64,000 bases of DNA from NCBI RefSeq assembly GCF_007994075.1, contig NZ_VIWU01000001.1, positions 3,224,001 to 3,288,000 on the forward strand, given 5' to 3'. The notes below the pieces were generated by a model, which was given only the letters and a program-made list of their open reading frames with translations, ran no database searches and was not told the origin of the DNA. This stretch comes from Pseudonocardia hierapolitana (GTDB taxonomy: Bacteria; Actinomycetota; Actinomycetes; Mycobacteriales; Pseudonocardiaceae). Shown one piece after another: positions 22,701 through 31,700 of this stretch (positions within the stretch are counted from its first letter, which is position 1; each line of letters opens with the position of its first letter). Made by a program: the position numbers and the translations under genes.

Positions 22701-25700
22701 TCCCGCAACCGGGCCACGTCCGGCGCCACGCCCGGCAGGTTCGCGTTCTTCACGAACGTGCCGAGATCGACCTGGACGCCGGAGATCGTCTTGCTGTCGG
22801 CGTTGATCCCGGCTTCCAGCTCCTCCACGCGCCCGACGTCCGCCTGCGTGGCGCCGTGCTCGAGCAGCCAGTCGACCTGCATCTCGAGCGAGAGGGTGCG
22901 CCTGCGCAGGTCCTCCTGGTGGCCGATCAGGGCGTACCCGGCGAGGCGGCTCGCGTCGCTCTGGGCCTTCTGCGTGGGGGTGAGCTCGATGTACGGCACC
23001 CCGTCGGCGATCGCCCTGGCCTTCTCCTCCGGGTTGGAGACGATGACGTTGCCGTGCTGGTCGAGCGGCTGGCCCTTCCGGTTGACGCCGAGTGCCTCCT
23101 GCAGCTCGGTGCTGCCCTCGATCAGCGACCGCACCTCGAGGTCGGCCGGCAGGTTCGGGGCCTCCGCCGCGCTCCTGGCCTGCTCGTCGATGAACGGGCG
23201 CTGGTACTGCATCGTCGTCAGCGCGTTCGCGATGCCCCGGTTGAGCGCCATCCGCTCGGCCCGGATGTTCGCCTTCTCGATCAGCGCCAGCTCGTCGGCG
23301 TACTCGCTCGGCGAGAACGTCCCGTTCCGCAGCGCCTCGTCGATCCGGCCGGTGGCCTGCTCGAGCTCGGGCAGCATCCCGAGGTAGGTGTTGGTGTCGT
23401 ACCGGTTGTCGGCGTCGGCGTTGACCGCGCGCGCCGAGGCGAAGTCCTTCTCGGTGTCCGTCAGCGGGCGCAGGGCCGAGTCGTAGAGCTCCCGCTGCTC
23501 CTCGGTCAGGTTCGCGTACGCTGCCGCGTCGAGCGGGGGCAGCGGGTCGCCCACCTCGTAGCCGAGCGGGGCGAGGATCTCGGCGAGCATCCGGTCGGCC
23601 TCGGTGCCCCGGTACTCGCGCCGGTACCCGGGGTCGATCAGCGGCATCCAGCCCGGCGTGACCTCCCCGCGCCCCTCCGTCCGCAGATCCTCGCGGTTGG
23701 ACACGCACCCGTCGACCCCGACGCCCGAGCCGCAGGACCAGCCCTCGTTCAGGCCGTACTTCTCGGGGTCGGTCTTGTTCGGGTACAGCAGCACGACCGG
23801 GTTGCAGCGGTCCGACCCGCGGCACTCCAGCTTCGTGACCTGCCCGTCGGAACCCATCGTCTCGCCGAGGCAGGCACCGCCGCTGCCACCGAGGTGGCAG
23901 GTCATGAACCCGTAGTTGCCGTTCTGGTCGCGGTAGCCCTGGGTGAACCTGCAGCCCTCGCCACCGCAGTACGCCGGGTCGCCCTCCGGGGTGAAGCTCG
24001 TGATGTTGCCGTCGCCGATCATCCGGACCTGGAAGTAGCCGGCCGGGTACTTGCTGGTCCAGTCGCCGCCGAACTCGTCGTGCATCTCGCACATCTCGGA
24101 GCACACGCGCTGCGTCGGATCCACCCCGCCGGGGTTCTGCACCGTGCAGATGTCCTGGCAGTGCTCCAGCGAGACGCCCTCGTTGCCCGGGACGGTCTCC
24201 GTGCAGAACCCGACGCAGTGGAAGCTGCCGCCCCGGCCCGGCTCCAGCTCGGTGATCGCCTTGACCCCGAAGCTCTCCAGCGAGCCCTGCACGAACTGGC
24301 CGGTGTCCTCGGAGATGCTGCCGTGGCTGAAGAAGCGGTCGTTGTGGTTGGTGATCGTGCGGCCGTCCGGGAGCGTGATGTCCCCGGTCTGCCCCTGCAC
24401 GTCGTAGATGCCGGGGGCGAGCACGCGGTCGTCCGGGCCGTACGTGGGCGTGATCAGCGAGACGTTGTTGCCCGGGCCGTCCTCGAAGTTCGCCCCGTCG
24501 CCGTAGGCGTTGACCACCACGCCCTCGGCCGAGACGAACGTGCTCCTCCCGGTGCCCGCGATCCGGAACGTGGCCTGGCCCGCCTCGGTGGCACCGAACT
24601 TGACCCACGCCGCGTTGCTGGTCAGCTCGTCGAACCCGGGTGCGTCCGGGTTGTGGTCGGTGACGACGGGCGGCAGGTCGATCTCGGGCCCGCGGTAGAC
24701 GACGCCGCCGAACACCTCGCCGTCGAACGGCGCGCGCGGCCGGTCGACGATCCGCAGCGTGGTGACGCCCTGGCTGTTGGTGGGGTTGACGTCGGCGCTC
24801 GCCCCGGTGCGGCCGTCGGTGACGCGTCCCCGTCCGCCCATCCACACCTGGGTGTCGCCCTCGGCGTCCTGGCTGATCTGCGCCGAGTACTCGCCGCTGA
24901 CCTCGTGGCGGCGCGAGTCGGTCGGGCTCACCGTCACGGACGCGCCGTAGGTGGTGCGCGAATCGGCTGCGTCCGGCGTCCAGGTGGCCTGTGCGCCGCC
25001 CGCGTCCCCGAACGTCCTGGTTCCGTCCGGGCCGACCGGCAGGGCGTCGATGCAGGCCGCGTCGCAGGTCCGGGCCTCCTCCCCGCGGTCCTTGACGACC
25101 ATGATCCGGTTGCCGTTCTCGTCGACCCCGGAGAACGACCCCGTCTCCTCCGGGCCCATCGCCGCGACCTCGTCGGCGGTGAGGGTCGCGGCGTCCTGCT
25201 GCGCCTGCCAGATCTCCTTGCCGGACGGCACGAGCTGGGTGAACACCGGGGTGGACATCGACTGGCGGAAGTTCGAGCAGTCACCGGTGCAGCCGACGTC
25301 GTTGCCGCTGCGGTAGAGCCCGCAGCCGTTGCCGGTGGAGCCGGAGCAGTCGCCGAAGCGGCGGGCGTTCCAGATGCCGCCGGGGTCCTCCCACGTCTGC
25401 TGCTGCGTCCAGCTGATGTCGAACTCGATGTGCGCCGCGTAGTACTTGCTGCAGTGCGCGTCGTTCGAGCAGGCGACGCTGGTGCTCGGGTTGCCGTACT
25501 GGTCGATGCTGGCGTCGGCGAACACCCAGCCGCCGCTCGCGCCCATCGCACCGCCACCGGAGTCGCTGGCGCGGGCGTAGGCCCACGACCCCGACGGGTG
25601 CGAGGCGTAGTCCGAGACTCTCACGCTCCAGTGGTGGCTGCAATCGGTGCCCGAGCTGCCCTGGCAGGACGCGGAGGCCTGTGCGAACCCGTCCTTGCTC

Positions 25701-28700
25701 TCGGCCGACGCGCTCGTGGCGACGTACCCGCCCCCCAGCCCACCGCTGCCGAACCCGACCGCGTCGGCGGTGGCACCGGGGGCGCTCGCGTGACTCTCGG
25801 CGCGGTAGGAGAAGGAGCAGGTGACGCCGGTGCCGGAGCAGGACGCGGACGCCTGCGCCACACCGTTCGCAGGGTCGACCGATGCGCTGGTCAGAGCCTG
25901 GCCCGACCCGATGGTGCCGTGACCAGCCGCGACACCCTCGGCGTGGACACCGGGGCCGCTCGCCCTGCTCTCGGCGCGGAACGAGAAGGAGCAGGCGACG
26001 CCACTCCCGGAGCAGGACGCGGACGCCTGCGCCACACCGTCCGCAGGGTCGACCAACGCGCTCGTCAGCGCCTCGCCGGTCCCGGTGGTGCCGTGACCAC
26101 CCGCGACACCCTCGGCGTGGACACCGGGGCCGCTCGCCCTGCTCTCGGCGCGGAACGAGAAGGAGCAGCTGCCCCCATCGGTGGCCGCGCAGCCGGCGCC
26201 GGCGAGGGCGTACTCGGCGCTCGCCGCGACCCGGCTCGAGCTCGCGCACTCCCCTCCCGCCGCGGCCGTGCAGTCGGAACGGGACACGGCCGTGTTCGTC
26301 CCGTGCGGCGAGGCGGCCGCGGCGCGGCCCTCGGTGTGCGTCGTGCAGCCGGTGCCGGCGCAGCTGGCGGTGACCTCGGCGAAGTCCTTCGCGGCCGAGC
26401 CGCCGGTGCCCGCGGTGCACGTGCCGGAGGCGGCGCAGGTCGCGGTGGCGGAGGCACGGACCCCGTCCGCGCCCACCGCGCTGGAGTCGGAGGACACGCG
26501 GGTGGCGCAGCCGGTCTCGCTGCCGTTGTCGCAGGCGACCGAGACCCACGCGCTGGTGCTCGCGAACCGCTCGTCCGGTGTGGCGTCCGCGGGCGACGCG
26601 GAGACGGTGGTCCCGATGCTGATCTGCGCCTGGCACGCCGTGGTGCCGTCGCAGCGGGTGTCGCCGGTCGCCGTGCTGACGGCCCGTTGCCCCTCCGGTC
26701 CGGCGACGGCCCTGGAGGTGCCGGTCACGGACCCGGTGCAGCCGGCCTCGGGGCAGACGATCTGCGAGGTGGCCTGTCCACTCCCGGAGATCCCGGGGAC
26801 GGCCTTCGCGTCCTCGCCGTCGCCGGTGACCTGGCCGGAGTCGCGTCCGGTCGTGGTGGTGGCCTCGCTGGCGGCCACGCAACCGGATGCCGCGGCGGTG
26901 CAGGTCGCGGTCGTGGTCGACTCGCCCGGCACCCCCGACGTGGCCCCGGTTGTGGCCGCGGTGCAGCCCGGTCCGGTGCACTCCGCCATCGCCGACGACT
27001 GCGACAGGGCTGCGGGCGCGTCCGCCACCGGCTTCGCGGCCAGCTCGGCGGCCTCGGTCGCCGCCTTGCGCGCCTCGGCCGCGACCTTCGCGGCGTCGGC
27101 GGCGGTCTTCTGTTGTGCTGCGGTCGCACCCTTCCGGGCGGCGACCCTGGCAGCCTCCGCGGCGAGCTGCTCGGCCTCGACGGCCTGCTGCTCAGCCTGC
27201 TTCGCTGCGTCGTTCTGCTGCTCCGCGACGATGTCGGCCACGACCTGGCCGGATCCCGCACTGGAGTTGGTCTGCGCCTGGCAGCCCGACCGGCCGCTGG
27301 TGCAGGTGGCGCTGCTGGTGGAGACGCCCTCCGGTGGGCCGCGGGCCCCGTTGCCCTGGTTCGGGGTGGTGGGGCCGTCGCTGCCCGCTGCCGAGCTGCG
27401 GACCGTGCCGGTGCACGCGGTGCTTCCCGCGCAGTCCAGCGTGGCGGCGACCATCGTCCAGCTCGAGGCGCCCGGAACCGTCGGAGCACCCGAGTTCGCG
27501 CTCGATCCCGGCGCCGTCGGCGCGGGCGGCACCGCCGGCTGCTCCTGCGACTGCTCGGCAGGCGCCTGCTCACCGGTGGTCTCCGACGTGACCGTGGCGT
27601 TCGCCGTGGACCGGGCCTGCACCAGCGGCGCGATCACGTTCGCATCCGGGCCCGAGGAGGCACCCGAGTTGGTGACCGCCTGGCACACCCCACCCGACAC
27701 GCCCTCACACGATCCCTCGGACCGCGAGCCGCGCGGGTCGGCCGACACACTCGGGTCGGTCGCGGACGCCGCGCTGGTGACCTTGCCCGTGCAGGCCGCC
27801 TGGCCCTCACAGACCAGCACCGCACCCGCCGCCGAGGCCGCCGACGGACCCGCCGGCATCCGCGCGGTGTTGACCTGCTGCGCCTGCCCCTCGGCCCGGG
27901 GGCCGGACAGCGCCAGCGCCGCACCCGGACCCGTGGACGCCGTCGACACCGACCGCACCTCGCAGCCACCCGTGCCACCGGTGCAGGACGCGATGCCCTC
28001 CGAGGTCCGCGGCTTCCCGCCCGCCACCGCGCCGTCCCACGCGCTGGTGGTGGTGCGCACCGAACCGGAGCAGGCCGTTCCCGCGTCACAGGCCAGGCTC
28101 GCGCTCGACGACGAGGTCGAGGACGGCCCCGACAGCGACTGGCCCGGCAGCGGCTTCCCGGTGTTCGGGTCGATCGCCACGTAGTCGGCGGCACTCGACG
28201 CGGCCGAGCTCGTCTCCCCCGAGCAGCCACCACCGGTCACCGTGCACTCGCTCGTGGCCGACGTACCCCGCGCGTGCGGCGACACCCCCGTGTCCCGGGC
28301 GCTCGTCGAACCGGTCGCGGTGCCACCGCACTCGGTCGCCGCACCGGAGCACTCCACCGACGCGGTCGCGTGCGACACGCTCACCGGACCCGACACCGCC
28401 GCCACCCCCGACGCCGGATCGGCATCGGCCGGATCACGATCGGCCACCGTCGTGTCCGCCGCACTGCCGCAGCTGCCGCCCGCGCCGTGCACGGTGCAGG
28501 ACGAGGTGCCGGTGCTGTCCCGCACGCCTTTCACATCACCGGAGGCGCCACCCGACGTCGTGCTCGACCCCGACGCCACACACGTGGCGGCCGCACACCC
28601 GACCTCGCTGCCGGCGGTGCTGGACGCGGCCTGCTCCCGGGTGGCCTGCGACTCGCCGATCGCCGCGGCGGTCGGCTGCTCGTCCCAGGACGGCTCGGCC

Positions 28701-31700
28701 GCCCGGTCCGACACCTGCGAGCTCGACTCGACGCCGCACCCGCCGGCCTTCGCCTCGCACGTCGAGGAGGCCTTCGTGGTGCGCACCGGAGCCGCCGCGT
28801 CCCTGGTGGCCGGCGTTCCGGTCGCCGTGCCGGTGGTGGCGCTCGACGCCTTCCCGCTGCAGGTCGCGCCGTTGCAGTCCACGTTCGCCCCGGCCGAGCT
28901 CGACGCGGTCGCGTCGCCGTCGGTCAGCGCCGCCGGCCGGACCGTCCCACCGGCGAGGCGGCCGGTCCAGGAGTCCTGCTCGTCGACCTGGCTGTCCACA
29001 TCGGTGCTGCTGTGGGCCTGGCAACCACTGCCCGCCGACTCGCACGAGGCCTGCCCGGTGCTCTTCCGCTCCGCACCGGCCCGCACCCCGCTCCCGGTGC
29101 CCGCGGTGCTCACCGTGCCCGAGCCGGAGCAACCGTCGCCGCAGTCGACCTCGACCACCGCATCGCTGCTGCCCTCGGCACCGCGCGAGTCATCCTCGTC
29201 GTCCGCGCGGGACTCGCTGCGCGTCGCGCACCCGCCAGCGGAGACCGTGCACGCGGCCTTGCCGTTCGTCGCCGACCCCGCCGTGCGGTCCGCGGTCTTC
29301 GCGTCGGTGCCCGCCGTGCGACCGGCGTCCGTGCTGCTGCTCGCCGAGCCGGTGCAGCTACGGCCGCAGTCGACCTCGGCCTCGGCGACGACCTCGTCCG
29401 AGCCGTCCAGGTCCACCGAGCTCGACGTGCCGCACCCGGATGCGCCCCCGCACCGCGCCGACCCGCTCCCGGCCCCATGGCCCTCGGTCGTGGTGCTCGT
29501 CAGCCGCGCACCGTCCTCGGCGGGCTCGCGATCGGAGCGCGACCCGGAGCTGCCGCTCTCGCACGACCCACCGCCGGTGTCGCACTCCGCCGTCGCACCG
29601 TCCGGTGTCGCGACGCTCCGCTGCTCGCACCCGCTCGAACCGCCGCCGCATCGCGCCGACGCACGTGACTCCCCGTCGGCACCGCGGCTGGACGCGCTAC
29701 TCCCGCAACCGGAATCGTCACAGGACGCCTCGGCCCTGGAACCACCCGATTCCGAGGACGCACCACACCCCGAGGACACCCCGGACAGGCAGATCTCCCG
29801 ATCGGAGTCGCGCTCGCCGTCGGCGGACTCGCTCACCGACCCGCACTCCACGAACGCCCCGTCCGAACCACACCCGGCGGCCGCGCCCTCGCCGTCCAGG
29901 TCGTCCTCGGACACCGCGTCCGGGTCCCTGTCGGTGGCGTCCATCAGCTCGTCGGTGGCCTCGTAGACCTCGTCACGCTGCTTCTCGTACGCCTTGACGT
30001 TCTTCTTGTGCGCGGCCGCGGTCACCGCGCCGCCTGCGACCTTCTTCTCCTCCGCCGCCAGCTGCTTCTCGCGCTCGTCCAGCTCCTCGTGCCCGTCGAC
30101 GACCTCGTCGACCAGCTCGGCGCGATCCTCCGACAGCTCCGCCCGGTCCGCCCCGTACCGCTGCTCCAGCTCCGAGTGCTCGGCGGCCTGCTTGTCGTAC
30201 TCGGCCTTGGTGGCCTTGCCCGACGCGACGTCCTTCTTCGTCTGCTGGAGCTTCTTCTCGCTCTTGTCGACCTCGATCCGGCCCTCGATCACCCGCTCGG
30301 TCTGCTCGGCCGAGTCGTCGTGGTCCCGCTCGTCCTCGTCCTCGTCGCGGTCCTCGTCGTCCCCGTCACGCGGCGGGGCACGCGAGCGCGCGTCGGAGAA
30401 CTCCCGTGACGACAGCAGCGACATCTCGCCCGAGCAGCCGTCGCCGCCGCACAGCTGGTCGCGGTCCTCTGCGTCCGTGCCGGCCGCGAACAGCTCGGCG
30501 GTCGCCTCCCCGTCCTCGGCATCGGACTCGTCGTCGCCGCGACCGAGCGCCTTCTCCACCCGCTCGGCGTCGTCCTCCGAGACACCCGCCCGATCGACGG
30601 CGTACCGCACGGCGTCGCGCACCAGGCCTCGCGCCTCGCGGCCGACATCGTCGGCGTCGGCAGCGTCACGCGCCGGCTTCGACGCCCGCTCGACGAGCTT
30701 CCGCGCATCCTTCTTGCCGTCGTCGTCGCCCGCCGACTCGATCCGCTCCTCGCCGGCACGCCGCAGGTCCCGCGCATCGTCGTCGTCCTCGTCCCGCGAG
30801 CCGACCTTCTCGGCGAGATCCTTCGCGAGCTCCGCCCACGCGCCGGCCTTCCCGCGCTTCTCGGACTTCTCGTCATCGTCCCGGGAACCACGAGCCTCAC
30901 CGTCGGCCCGGTCTCCCGAGCGCACCTTCTCGACGAACTCCCGCACGAGGCGCCGCGTGTTCTCGGCCCGGTCGCCGCGGCGTTCGTCGGCACGACCTTC
31001 GTCGGCACGTCCCCGGTCGGCACGTTCCCGGTCGGCACGGCCCGAGCCGGCGACGCGGTCGATCAGCTTCGTGAACTCCGCTCCGGAGTCGCTGTCACGG
31101 TCCTCGGAGTCGGCTTCGTCGACCCGCTCGGACAGCTCGTCGGTGACGCGCCGGAGATCGGTGCGGGCGTTCCCGTCCTCGTCGTCGCGTCCCGACGCGG
31201 CATCGGCCTCGCGCGGCGACCGGCGCGTGCGCTCGCCCCCGTGTCCATCCGAACCGGCCTCGTCGGCCCGCTCGGTCGGTTCTTCCACGGACCGGCGCGC
31301 ATCCCGGTCGTCATCGGCGCGCTCGCGGTCCGCGGCGCTCGTGTCCTCGTCGTGGGACCGCCCGTCGGCGTCGTCGTCATCGCCTTCGCGGGCCCGCTCG
31401 CTCCGCCTCTGCTCGTCGGCGTCCTCGCCCAGCCGTTCGCGGACGATCTCCCGTACGCGGTCCCGGATGCTCTCGCCGTCGCCGCCGGATTCAGCGGCGT
31501 CACGCTCGTGGCCGCGATCGTCGGCGGACTCGTCCGCGTTCCGGCTCCCGGATCGCTCGGCGCTCCGCCGATCGTCCGCACCGTCGGCGTCCTGGCCGTT
31601 CTCCTCGCGCTCGTCGTTCGACTCGCGCCCGGCGTCACGCTTCTCGCCGTCACGCTTCTCGGGATCGCGATCGTCCCCGCGGTCTTGCTCGCGGCCCGAT

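Noticed and set aside
15050..29668. A 4,872-codon open frame on the plus strand, antisense to the giant gene
   Set aside because: It is a shadow of the high GC3 of the giant gene. Its translation is Arg/Pro/Ala/His-rich with no recognisable domain, while the minus strand shows clear SecA, PP2C and repeat motifs.
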